This document shows positions 37,892 through 49,799 of a stretch of DNA of 64,000 nt, one piece after another. Origin of the DNA: Solicoccozyma terricola. Lineage: Eukaryota; Basidiomycota; Tremellomycetes; Filobasidiales; Piskurozymaceae. Position 1 is the stretch's first letter. Every line of letters starts with the position of its first letter. Below the pieces are notes generated by a model. That model had not been told where the DNA came from and did no database searches. It saw only the letters and a program-made list of their open reading frames with translations. The stretch covers positions 789,741 to 853,740 of the forward strand of contig BCLD01000013.1 of the NCBI GenBank assembly GCA_001600875.1. Direction: 5' to 3'. Position numbers and translations under genes: made by a program.

Positions 37892-40800
37892 ATGTTCCAC
37901 ACCACCACCACCATCATCACTCTCCTTTCTCTCGCTATCGCACGCGTATCAGCGCAGAATGCAACAACAGCAACAACAGTAGAGATTGAAACGGTTGAAG
38001 CGAATTTCAAACGTGAGTCGGCGAGCGAAGCGAGCATTCGTTTCTTCTGCGAGCGAAGCGAGCATTATGTCCCTGAGCGGAGCGAAGAATATTGTCTCCT
38101 GCGAGCGCAGCGAGCATTCATTTATTCTGCGAGCGAAGCGAGCAAAATTGTCCCTGAGCAGAGCGAAGAATAGTTGTCTCCTGCGAGCGAAGCGAGCTAT
38201 ACTGTCTCTTCCGAGCGCAGCGAGCATTCATCTCCCTGAGCGGAGCGAAGAATATTGTCTCCTGCGAGCGCAGCGAGCATTCATTTCTTCTGCGAGCGAA
38301 GCGAGCAATATGTCCCTGAGCTGGAGCGAAGAAAAGTTGTCTCCTGCGAGCACAGCGAGCTATACTGTCTCTTCTGCGAGCGCAGCGAGCATTCAACTCC
38401 CTGAGCGGAGCGAAGNNNNNNNNNNNNNNNNNNNNNNNNNNNNNNNNNNNNNNNNNNNNNNNNNNNNNNNNNNNNNNNNNNNNNNNNNNNNNNNNNNNNN
38501 NNNNNNNNNNNNNNNATAGTTGTCTCCTGCGAGCGAAGCGAGCTATACTGTCTCTTCTGCGAGCGCAGCGAGCATTCAACTCCCTGAGCGGAGCGAAGAA
38601 TATTGTCTCCTGCGAGCGAAGCGAGCTATATGTCCCTGAGCGGAGCGAAGAATAGTCGTCTCCTGCGAGCACAGCGAGCATTCATCTCCCTGAGCGTAGC
38701 GAAGAACAGCGTCTCCCGCGAGCGCAGCGAGCTATACTGTTTCTTTCTCCCGCGAGCGAGGCGAGCATTCTTTTCTTTGCGGAACACCGACAATTGACAC
38801 AAACATTCTTCCCAATCCATCCCCCCCCCCCCCCCCCCCTCCTCTCCCCTCTTTTTACCTTCCTCAACTTGGACTTTCATCCGCGGCCGACGTGAACCAT
38901 TCTCGAATCTCTTCCAACAGAGGCACTCCTCGTACCTTCATTCCTTTCCTCCTTCTCTCCACAGGCGATATTGGACGTCTCGTTTACCGGATATGGGCAG
39001 GATAGTATCACGACGGGCCAGAGTGAGAGTGCTACGGGTGAGTAGAGTGAGAGTGAACGTGGTGAGCGGCGCGAGCGGCATGAGCGAAGCGAGTATTCAG
39101 TGCGAACGTAATGAGCATTCGTTTCTCGGCGAGCGGAGTGAGCTTTCATTGCGAACGTAGTGAGCACTCGTTCTCTGCGAGCGGAGCAAGCTTTCATTGC
39201 AAACGTAGTGAGCGCTCGTTTCTCTGCGAGCGGAGCAAGCATTCATTGCGAACGTAGTGAGCATTCATCTCGAGCAAAGCAAGCATTCATTTGTTCTGTT
39301 TTTGTGGAGCAAAGATTATTACCTTGCGAACGAGCGAGCATTCATTTCTTCTGTCTTTGCGGAGTGAAGACTATTGTCTTGCAAACTTCGCGAGCATCCA
39401 TCTCTCTGCGAGCGTAGCAAAGGCCCTTGTCTCTATAAACATAGTGGGCATTCCTCTCTTCGCAAGTGAAGGGAGCATTCATCGCGAACGTACTGAGCAT
39501 TCATGTCTTTTGAAGAGAAGCAAGCATTCATTTCTTCTCTCTTTGCGGAACAAATACTATTGTCTTGGAAACGTAGTGAACCTTCATTTCTTTGCAAGCC
39601 TAGCGAAGACTATTGTCTTTGTGAACTTTGCATCCATTTCTTCGCGAGGGTAGTGAGCATTCATTTCTTCTGTGTTTGCCGAGCAAAGACTATTGTCTTG
39701 CGAAAGAGCGAGCAGTCATCTCTTCGCGAGCGTAGCGAAGACCCATTGTCTCTGGGAACATGGCATTCATTTCTTCGCGACCGTAGCGAAAACTATGGTC
39801 GCTGCGAACGTAGAGACGATAACTTAGGGAACATAGTGAGCAGCTACTCTATGCAAGCGCAGCGAGTAATACCCTCCGTCTCGGCGAGTGTAGCAAAGCG
39901 ATACCTTCTTCGTAAACATAATGAGCAGCTACTCAGCTACTCTCTGCAAGTGTAGCGAGTTATGTCCTTTGTCTCGACGAGTGTCGCGAGCAATACTTTC
40001 TCTCTGTCTTTGGGAGGGGGACTGGGATCAGTCATCGAGCGAGATCGAGGCTTTCTTAAAAGTAAAAAGGAATCACGCCGCCATGTTGTTGCTATCGGAG
40101 GAAGCAGTCAATGTGTCCACTCATCGAAAATCCGTTCAACAATCAAACTCACTGCGAAAACCATGACCGTTGTCCCCACAGCCGTCGCCAACGAACCGTA
40201 TCTTGAGATCATCCCAAGTGACAATGCAACCGACGTCTCGTCCGATTCTGTGAGTGACGCGTTTCACATCAATTGGTTTTGTTTTTCGTTCAAAGTAGCT
40301 GATTGCTGATGTCGGTCTATGATCTCCTTTTTTTCGTTTTCTAGGCCTACGCTGTCATGTTGGTCGATGCTGATATCGCTGGAACAGACGAGACGGGGAA
40401 CCAGGTGAGACTTGACACGGGTCGGATTGGGAGTTGTTTGCTTTTCGTCTACTGGTTGTTTAACTGATAGCGATGGTCTCTCATATTTCCAAACTCAGAC
40501 CTTCCATTGGCTTGCTTACAATGTCGCTTTGCCCGCTGGCAGTGCCCCTTATCAGGTACCCCATGGCAGCGCCGCTGCGTGAGTTTTAAAACAGTCTACA
40601 GCTCGAAATTTGGTCAACATCGGCTGACGAGTTCCACTTGCCTCCACTCTAGTATAAGCTACGTTGGTCCAGGGCCCCTGGCTGGAACGGGTCCTCATCG
40701 GTGAGCTTAGCGTATCACCTTGCAAGTAAGAATACGTCGACTGACTGCGACTGCGACTATGTCTTAACATTGTGTCCTAGCTACGTTGTCATGGTCTACA

Positions 40801-41183
40801 AGCAGCCTTCTGGCTTCACTGCACCTACCTCACCAACTACCTTTGGTGCATACAACTTTGCCTCCTTCCTTGAATCCGCAAACTTTGGCCCACTCATCGC
40901 TGCAAACTACTTTGACGTCGAAAACGGTCAAGCGACTGTAACCCCGAGTTCTACATCGGCTGTAGTTACCTCAACTCTCAGTGTCGCCTCTTCCACTAGT
41001 GCTGCAGTCAGCTCGTCTGGTTCTAGCGTCGCTCACGCTGGTGGATCTGCTTCCAAATCTGCCAGTGCTTCCGTCAGTGCTACTTCCGCTGCTAGCACGT
41101 CGAAGAGTGCGGGAGAGAGGACAGTGGCCGTTGCCGGAGCTGGTTTACTCGGTACCTTGATGACAGTGGTCTTGGCCTTGTAG
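37892..41183 (+). CDS. Secreted, GPI-anchored PEBP-like protein
   Basis: Phosphatidylethanolamine-binding-protein fold, exported. Exons: 37892-38012, 38921-39037, 40182-40249, 40345-40404, 40499-40578, 40653-40700, 40781-41183. All joins are in frame. The signal peptide is MFHTTTTIITLLSLAIARVS-A. Exon 2 encodes LLVPSFLSSFSPQAILDVSF, the start of the PEBP core; exons 3-6 give AVANEPYLEIIPSDNATD, YAVMLVDADIAGTDETGNQ, TFHWLAYNVALPAGSAPYQV and ISYVGPGPLAGTGPHR; exon 7 gives YVVMVYKQPSGF. The motifs VDADIAG, FHWL and GPGPxxGTGPHRY are diagnostic. A Ser/Ala-rich stalk follows, then a hydrophobic tail AGAGLLGTLMTVVLAL, as for GPI attachment. Introns 1 (908 nt, with a 100-N gap) and 2 (1144 nt) are ten times the local norm and packed with repeats; introns 3-6 are normal. 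Confidence 0.85.
38020..38775 (+). repeat. GCGAAGC-family repeat cluster 1a (PEBP intron 1)
   Basis: About twenty visible units with two alternating forms: A, tgcgagcgaagcgagcatt; and B, ccctgagcggagcgaagaat. Cores of about 13 bp are separated by 13-15 bp spacers that are themselves related (tattgtctcc, ttcatttctt). The repeats begin within 10 nt of the donor. A 100-N gap at 38416-38515 sits in the array, so the true length is unknown. The core holds GCGAAGC, a heptamer known to form an unusually stable DNA mini-hairpin. Confidence 0.9.
38416..38515. other. Assembly gap, 100 N
   Basis: Exactly 100 N, the usual placeholder for a gap of unknown size, inside the repeat array. Confidence 0.95.
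38821..38839. repeat. 19-base C homopolymer in PEBP intron 1
   Basis: Nineteen C on the sense strand, followed by CT-rich sequence, about 80 nt before the intron 1 acceptor at 38920. Confidence 0.95.
39050..39990 (+). repeat. GCGAAGC-family repeat cluster 1b, diverged (PEBP intron 2)
   Basis: About thirty diverged units such as gcgaacgtagtgagcattca, gcgagcggagcaagcattc and gcgagcgtagcgaagacta. The unit period is near 26-40 bp. Mutations relative to cluster 1a are mostly transitions (C to T, G to A). Many units now contain gtgagc, the sequence of a good 5' splice site. Confidence 0.85.
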
Positions 41184-41494
41184 AAAGAGTGACGTGTGGA
41201 GACACACACACGCACACACGCACACACGCACACACACAGCACACACACACACCCCCATACGCTACAGAAGATTTTACGTTCTTGATGGACGATATCAATT
41301 ATGGACAATGACATGACACATTTTTCGCGTGATTACTGGATCACGCTTAGGTTGCAAGGATCATGTTCTTCTACACAATACGTCATTCAGCAATCCAATT
41401 TCATGCCATCTCTCGCTGCCGTCGTCAGAAAGACCTTTGACTTCTAAGGTGTTGCTACAGAATTACACATGGAACCCGATGCAACGTCCATGGT
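41184..41494. other. Convergent intergenic region with (CA)n
   Basis: 311 bp; an interrupted (CA)n microsatellite occupies about 41202-41252. No gene seen. Confidence 0.7.
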
Positions 41495-44463
<2,969 letters not shown>

Positions 44464-44523
44464 GATACTGAGCTGAGCTTGTAGAAACTGAATGCAACTT
44501 CAGTTGGTTTAGTCGTCGGGTCG

Positions 44524-44528
44524 GTGAG
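44524..44528. repeat. Target-site duplication, left
   Basis: GTGAG immediately before the 5' LTR, matched by GTGAG at 49643-49647 after the 3' LTR. Confidence 0.9.
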
Positions 44529-44786
44529 TGTTGGAATTTCACGTGACCAGCTCACTCATCGAAGAGACTGCGCTTTTGCCAAGGGGTTCTGAGCAGGGGT
44601 GAACCAGTCACTCAAGGATAATCTGAAGACATGGACGGATTGGGACAGATGCAAGGTATCTGTTCTGAAGTTTTCGGGCCACTGGGGGCAGCTTTGTAAA
44701 TTCTATAAGGGTCGAAACTTTCCCTGTCGGCTCAATATGAAAATCAAGGACTTTATCGAGACCTCATTTATTACCTAATTGCAACA
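44529..44786 (+). repeat. 5' LTR of copia element (258 bp)
   Basis: Begins TGTTGG and ends CAACA. By reading it is identical to the 3' LTR over all 258 bases. It carries cacgtgac near its 5' end. Confidence 0.95.
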
Positions 44787-44800
44787 GGTTATGGGCCCAT
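44787..44800 (+). promoter_or_regulatory. Primer-binding site, half-tRNA initiator Met type
   Basis: GGTTATGGGCCCAT abuts the LTR. It is complementary to the anticodon stem-loop of initiator tRNA-Met (TGGGCCCATAACC), not to a tRNA 3' end. This is the arrangement known from Drosophila copia, in which a cleaved 5' half of the tRNA primes minus-strand DNA. Confidence 0.8.
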
Positions 44801-44881
44801 ATTTGCTCTAATCCTATATCAAATACATCAAGAAGAACACCCAGCATCTCCTCCTATCCTACACCTTTCCAACAAACCAAA

Positions 44882-47800
44882 ATGGAACTCCTCACGTCAA
44901 ATATGAAGATTCCTTTGCTCACCGGCATCGAGAATTTTTTCGAGTGGCAAATGGCCGCTCGGAACGCTCTTTGTACCAGTGGAGTAGAAGACATCATCAC
45001 TAGGGATGCCCCTATAGATGCGAAGGAAGAGGAAGAAGAGGTAGATGAATCTGGTAGCACTGTGGCTACCAAGGGCGATCAGTTTGATGTGTCCAAGCCC
45101 TTGCAAGCTTGGATCGATAAGGATATGAAGGCGAGGGGTATCCTACATGGTAGTCTCTCGAATGAGCTACGCATGGATACTAGCAAGTGCACCACTGCTA
45201 AGCAACTATGGAACGAGATCCAGCTCATCCACGAGTTGGACAACGAGGAGTACCAAGCGGATATCGAGCGACATCTGCTAAATCTCCGCTATACTCCTAG
45301 CGACGATCCAAAGGTCTTCCTATCGACATTCTCGACCCTAATTCTGAAGGGACAGTCTGTCGGCCTCGACATAGGAGACAAGGAGAAGTGTAAGCACTTC
45401 AGCAACGCTCTCCACTCGTCCTACTCATCCGTTAAGAGAGACTGGAGGAGTCTGCCTGTAGAGAAGAGAGTATTTGCTCATCTACGATCTCTCTTTAATC
45501 GTCACAATGCTGACATTGCGAGGGACAACGAGCGGGATGGAACAGTCGCTATGTTCACAAAGAGGCCCCCCTTTCAGCAAGGAGTGGCATCTCGTCCACC
45601 ACCACAAAAGAAGATGATGAAGTGTTGGAATTGCGGAAAAGCGGGTCATGGAGCATACGAATGTAGAGGACCGAAAGTTGGGAATGGAGAGACCCACAAG
45701 CGTCCCTCGACCCCAGGATTTGACAGGAAGGTGAAAGGGAAGAACCCTCACAGACCCTATCCTCCAGCCAATGACCAGGACGACCTGGCTGGTTACCTCG
45801 GAGGAATGAATATCAACACGATTGCTCTTATGACAAGAGCACCGAAAACTTCAAAGTCACGTCCGGTGGCAAATTTTCTCGTAGGAGAAAATCTCAGTTT
45901 AATGGAGAATTTAAGTGGTGATAATTCCTGGCCGACCCAGGTCCCTGTCGTAGAGACGGCGGGGCTAGCTAGGGAGGGGCAGACCAAAATCCTCCCCGTT
46001 CCCGTACCTGTGAGTTTCACCACTCTCCTATCAGCTCCAAGTTCCGAAAACTTTCATAAATCGGAACCCGCAGTATTTGCAACATCCTACGGCAAATCCA
46101 TCGTCAAATGGATCCTCGACTTAGGTGCAACAGAGCACATAGTGAACGACCCGAAAATCCTATCTGCTGTTACAACCCTATCCTCTCCGAACTCCTTCAT
46201 TACGGCTGCTGGAGCCGTGAATGCTGGAATTAAGGGAATGGTCAGGGTGTTTGCAGGTCGTCGTCGGGACCATTTTCTGACAATCGGGAACGTATTTTGC
46301 TTGCCAAGCTCACCGGCGAACCTCCTGTCCCATGGCCTTCTACTCGATAGAGGATGGGACATTCAGGTAACGGCTGATGGTGGGTACATGCAGAAAGAAG
46401 GAGTGATTATCAAGTTACACCGTTCGGGACATGATGGGCGACTTCGTGAAGTGGTGATGGAACTGGCCCCTTTCACGTCAAAAGGGGCGGCAGCCCATTT
46501 CACCACTAAGCCAGTCGACACAATCGCACAATGGCATGTCAGGCTGGGCCACATGGGTATCAGCACCATCAAGACCCTCGAGAAGGATGGGTTAATCGAG
46601 ACATCAGATAGCAATACATCTACGTTCAAAATGGAGGATTGTGACATTTGCGCTGTAGCAAAAGCCACCCGTCTCACGTTTGGAGACCATCCAGTTAGGG
46701 CTTCCAAGCCATTGGAGATAGTTCATTCGGATCTAGCTGGACCTCTTAAGCCTAGTCATGAAGGGTGTGTATACTACATCACGTTCATAGATGATTTCAC
46801 TGGCTACGTTCACCTACAAGGTCTTACATCCAAGTCAGCGTTTGAGGTCGTAGAGGCTTTCCGACGCTATGAGCCAGCCGTCGAGCGGCTGTTTGGACAA
46901 CGTATCCGATCACTGCGTACCGACGGTGGTACAGAATACATGGGTCAAATGGAGGCTCACCTAGGCCGACGGGGAATCATCCATCAAGTCACGACCCCCT
47001 ATACGCCCCAGTTGAATGGTGTAGCAGAGCGATGGAATCGAACGCTGAAGAATATGGCTGGAGCGATGTTGCTGGAGGCTAAGATGGATATGTCATTCTG
47101 GAAGTTAGCTCTCGATCACTGTGCTCACATACTCAACATCTCTCGCATGCAAGGAGGAAAGTCCCTGATGGAGACATACCTAAGACGGAGACCAAATTTC
47201 AAGGATCTTCAAGCTTTTGGAGCGCCGTGCTGGCTCCGAATCCCGTCCGAGATGCGGCTCAAGGATGACCTGACGAATCCGAAGGCTATCAAGTGTCGTT
47301 TCCTGGGTCAAAATCCAAGCGGAACCGGCTGGCTGCTGATAGACGAGAACAACAAATTCCATCGTGGACGAGATGTGGTCTTTAAACGCGTAGGAGAATT
47401 TGCACCAGTGACGTCATCACCAGTCGTTGAATTGCCACCTGTGAATATCGAAGAGGTGTGTGATGATGATAATGATGACCCTGCCATCACTACAGGTAGC
47501 CCACTCAGACTTGGACAGGGTCCAGAGGGAGCTGTGGCTGACCTGCCAGCAGAAGCTCCTATCGAGATCGGTGATGTAGAGGCTGAGAACGAGACTGCGG
47601 AAGAAATCCCCTTAATCGTTGCTGAACCTGCTATTGAAGCTCCTATCGAAGTTGAAGCTTCAATTCCTGAGGTACGAAGAGGGTCTCGAGATCGTCGGGC
47701 CCCCAGACTGTTGCAGACAGTCTGCAAGGCTTTCATGACCGGAAACAGCGACGCTGTTATCGACCCCCTCACCTACAATCAAGCGATGCGATCTCCGGAA

Positions 47801-49303
47801 GCTGCTTCCTGGAATTCCGCAATGAAGGCAGAATTGGACTCAGTGGGGTCAACAGGGACATGGATAGAGGTTGTTACGCCTCAAGATAGAAGGCTGGTAG
47901 GAAGCAAGTGGGTCTACAAGACCAAGCGGGACGCCAGCGGCAACATCGCCAAGTTCAAGGCTCGTATCGTTGCTCAAGGATTCAGTCAGATTGAAGGTGT
48001 CGATTTCGATGAGACTTTCTCTCCCGTAGCTCGACTGACCTCCCTCAGGCTCCTATTGGCAATCACAGCCACCTCGGACCTCTTGCTCCATCAGATGGAT
48101 GCTGACACTGCGTTCCTGAACGGGACGCTGGACGAGGAAATCTACATGGTTTTTCCTCCTGGATATCAGGCCGTGAACCCCTCGTCAACGGGATTACGGC
48201 TGATTAAGTCCCTCTATGGGCTTAAACAATCACCAAGGGTATGGTGGAAGCTCATCAGTGGTCACCTGGCCACTATGGGATTCGAGAAGGTTGACTCAGA
48301 CTGGGGACTCTATTTCCGAAAGAAAGACGGATGCTTTATTCTCCTATACGTCGACGATGTCTTAATTGCGGCTCCATCGATGGGGCCGATTAATGATGTC
48401 AAGGCCTCTCTGAAGGCCAAATGGAAGTGGACTGATATGGGCGAAGCTGCCTATGTCTTAGGGCTCAAGTTGGAACGGGACCGACGGTCCAGAACTATTC
48501 AATTAAGTCAGGAAGCTTACATCGAACGGATTCTCGTACGCTTTGGGATGGAGAATGCCACGACTATCGGAACACCCCTAGAAGACGCTAAGCCAGAAGT
48601 CAGCAAGGATGATGTCGATCCGCGACGCCAGAAGTGGTACCTATCGATCGTAGGCTCCCTGATGTGGGTGTCACAGTCACTTCGTCCGGACATCTCTTTT
48701 GCAGTAGGACTACTCAGTCGTTTCAGTCATAATCCAACGGAAGACCACTTACGGGTCGCCAAGCGGGTGCTACGCTACCTAAAGGGAACCGCTGGAAGGT
48801 CGTTGGTTCTCGGGAACTACACCAAGGCTGAGAATACTCCTTTAGTTGGATACTGCGATGCAGACTATGCTGGTGACTTAGCTACTAGAAGGTCCACCAC
48901 TGGCTACATCTTCCAGTACTTAGGGTCCACCATCTCCTGGGGATCGAACAGACAGGCTACGGTAGCCCTGTCCACTTGTGAAGCTGAGTATATGGCGCTT
49001 GCTGAAGCGTTAAAGGAGGGGATATGGCTAAGTCGAGTGCTGAAAGACCTAGGGGAGCTGCAGGAGCGCTTTACAGCGTACTGTGATAACCAAGGTGCAA
49101 TTGCACTTAGTGAGAACCCCGGTAAACACAGTCGAACAAAGCACATCGACGTACGATACCACTTTATCAGGGAGCGAGTGGACCAAGGAACGGTGACAAT
49201 TCTTCACGTAGGAACGTTGAATCAAGCCGCAGACATGCTCACAAAGGGTCTAGTGAAAGCGAAGCACGACCACAACTGCGAGTTAGTGGGATTGAAGGAC
49301 TAG
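44882..49303 (+). CDS. Copia Gag-Pol polyprotein, 1473 residues
   Basis: Single frame encoding all proteins for retrotransposition. In order: a Gag/UBN2-like domain (residues 1-230); zinc knuckle CWNCGKAGHGAYEC (about 248); aspartic protease WILDLGATEHIV (Asp near 413); the integrase zinc-binding region WHVRLGHMG...CDICAVAK; integrase core with D617 (HSDLAGP), D681 (RTDGGTEY) and E716 (NGVAERWNRT), i.e. D-D35-E; reverse transcriptase from GSKWVYKTKRD through LLLHQMDADTAFLNGTLDEE to YVDDVLIAA (about 1155); RNase H with DADYAGD, STCEAEYMAL and DNQGAIALSENP. The protease has Leu where D-S/T-G is the rule, a possible defect. No stop or frameshift separates gag from pol. Confidence 0.95.
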   Translation: MELLTSNMKIPLLTGIENFFEWQMAARNALCTSGVEDIITRDAPIDAKEEEEEVDESGSTVATKGDQFDVSKPLQAWIDKDMKARGILHGSLSNELRMDTSKCTTAKQLWNEIQLIHELDNEEYQADIERHLLNLRYTPSDDPKVFLSTFSTLILKGQSVGLDIGDKEKCKHFSNALHSSYSSVKRDWRSLPVEKRVFAHLRSLFNRHNADIARDNERDGTVAMFTKRPPFQQGVASRPPPQKKMMKCWNCGKAGHGAYECRGPKVGNGETHKRPSTPGFDRKVKGKNPHRPYPPANDQDDLAGYLGGMNINTIALMTRAPKTSKSRPVANFLVGENLSLMENLSGDNSWPTQVPVVETAGLAREGQTKILPVPVPVSFTTLLSAPSSENFHKSEPAVFATSYGKSIVKWILDLGATEHIVNDPKILSAVTTLSSPNSFITAAGAVNAGIKGMVRVFAGRRRDHFLTIGNVFCLPSSPANLLSHGLLLDRGWDIQVTADGGYMQKEGVIIKLHRSGHDGRLREVVMELAPFTSKGAAAHFTTKPVDTIAQWHVRLGHMGISTIKTLEKDGLIETSDSNTSTFKMEDCDICAVAKATRLTFGDHPVRASKPLEIVHSDLAGPLKPSHEGCVYYITFIDDFTGYVHLQGLTSKSAFEVVEAFRRYEPAVERLFGQRIRSLRTDGGTEYMGQMEAHLGRRGIIHQVTTPYTPQLNGVAERWNRTLKNMAGAMLLEAKMDMSFWKLALDHCAHILNISRMQGGKSLMETYLRRRPNFKDLQAFGAPCWLRIPSEMRLKDDLTNPKAIKCRFLGQNPSGTGWLLIDENNKFHRGRDVVFKRVGEFAPVTSSPVVELPPVNIEEVCDDDNDDPAITTGSPLRLGQGPEGAVADLPAEAPIEIGDVEAENETAEEIPLIVAEPAIEAPIEVEASIPEVRRGSRDRRAPRLLQTVCKAFMTGNSDAVIDPLTYNQAMRSPEAASWNSAMKAELDSVGSTGTWIEVVTPQDRRLVGSKWVYKTKRDASGNIAKFKARIVAQGFSQIEGVDFDETFSPVARLTSLRLLLAITATSDLLLHQMDADTAFLNGTLDEEIYMVFPPGYQAVNPSSTGLRLIKSLYGLKQSPRVWWKLISGHLATMGFEKVDSDWGLYFRKKDGCFILLYVDDVLIAAPSMGPINDVKASLKAKWKWTDMGEAAYVLGLKLERDRRSRTIQLSQEAYIERILVRFGMENATTIGTPLEDAKPEVSKDDVDPRRQKWYLSIVGSLMWVSQSLRPDISFAVGLLSRFSHNPTEDHLRVAKRVLRYLKGTAGRSLVLGNYTKAENTPLVGYCDADYAGDLATRRSTTGYIFQYLGSTISWGSNRQATVALSTCEAEYMALAEALKEGIWLSRVLKDLGELQERFTAYCDNQGAIALSENPGKHSRTKHIDVRYHFIRERVDQGTVTILHVGTLNQAADMLTKGLVKAKHDHNCELVGLKD

Positions 49304-49384
49304 GAGGAGTTTTGAAGGATTTAGGGCGATATCAGATATATCGAGGATGGAAAGATATAGGAGGATGATCTCGCTGAGAGGGAG

Positions 49385-49642
49385 TGTTGGAATTTCACGT
49401 GACCAGCTCACTCATCGAAGAGACTGCGCTTTTGCCAAGGGGTTCTGAGCAGGGGTGAACCAGTCACTCAAGGATAATCTGAAGACATGGACGGATTGGG
49501 ACAGATGCAAGGTATCTGTTCTGAAGTTTTCGGGCCACTGGGGGCAGCTTTGTAAATTCTATAAGGGTCGAAACTTTCCCTGTCGGCTCAATATGAAAAT
49601 CAAGGACTTTATCGAGACCTCATTTATTACCTAATTGCAACA
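49385..49642 (+). repeat. 3' LTR of copia element (258 bp)
   Basis: Same length and, by reading, the same sequence as the 5' LTR. It is followed by the right GTGAG duplication at 49643-49647. Confidence 0.95.
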
Positions 49643-49799
49643 GTGAGAAATCTACAAATCCGCGGATTGCAATTATTTTTACGGCGGGCCCGCTGGGTAG
49701 CGAGGTCGTCAGGGGATCGTCATAACAGCACCGGGTCGGATTACAAGATAGCAGGCACGGGAGAACAGTAGAGAACCAGGATGGAGCCATTCTCTCTGC

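Larger units (their letters stand above)
44529..49642 (+). mobile_element. Complete Ty1/copia LTR retrotransposon
   Basis: 5114 bp with identical 258-bp LTRs (TG...CA), a 5-bp target duplication GTGAG, a primer-binding site directly after the 5' LTR, one uninterrupted gag-pol frame and a purine-rich stretch (gctgagagggag) before the 3' LTR. Identical LTRs mean a recent insertion. It lies between AFG2 (starting 65 bp to the left, reading away) and the 3' end of the Ras gene (157 bp to the right). Confidence 0.95.

Noticed and set aside
37986..38681. Long frames with repeated SERSE / FARRR peptides
   Set aside because: Translations of the repeat array; the array has periods that keep several frames open and lies between confirmed exons.
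38020..38775. CRISPR-like array
   Set aside because: Core and spacer lengths are regular, but spacers are related to each other, the array lies in a spliced eukaryotic intron and there are no cas genes.
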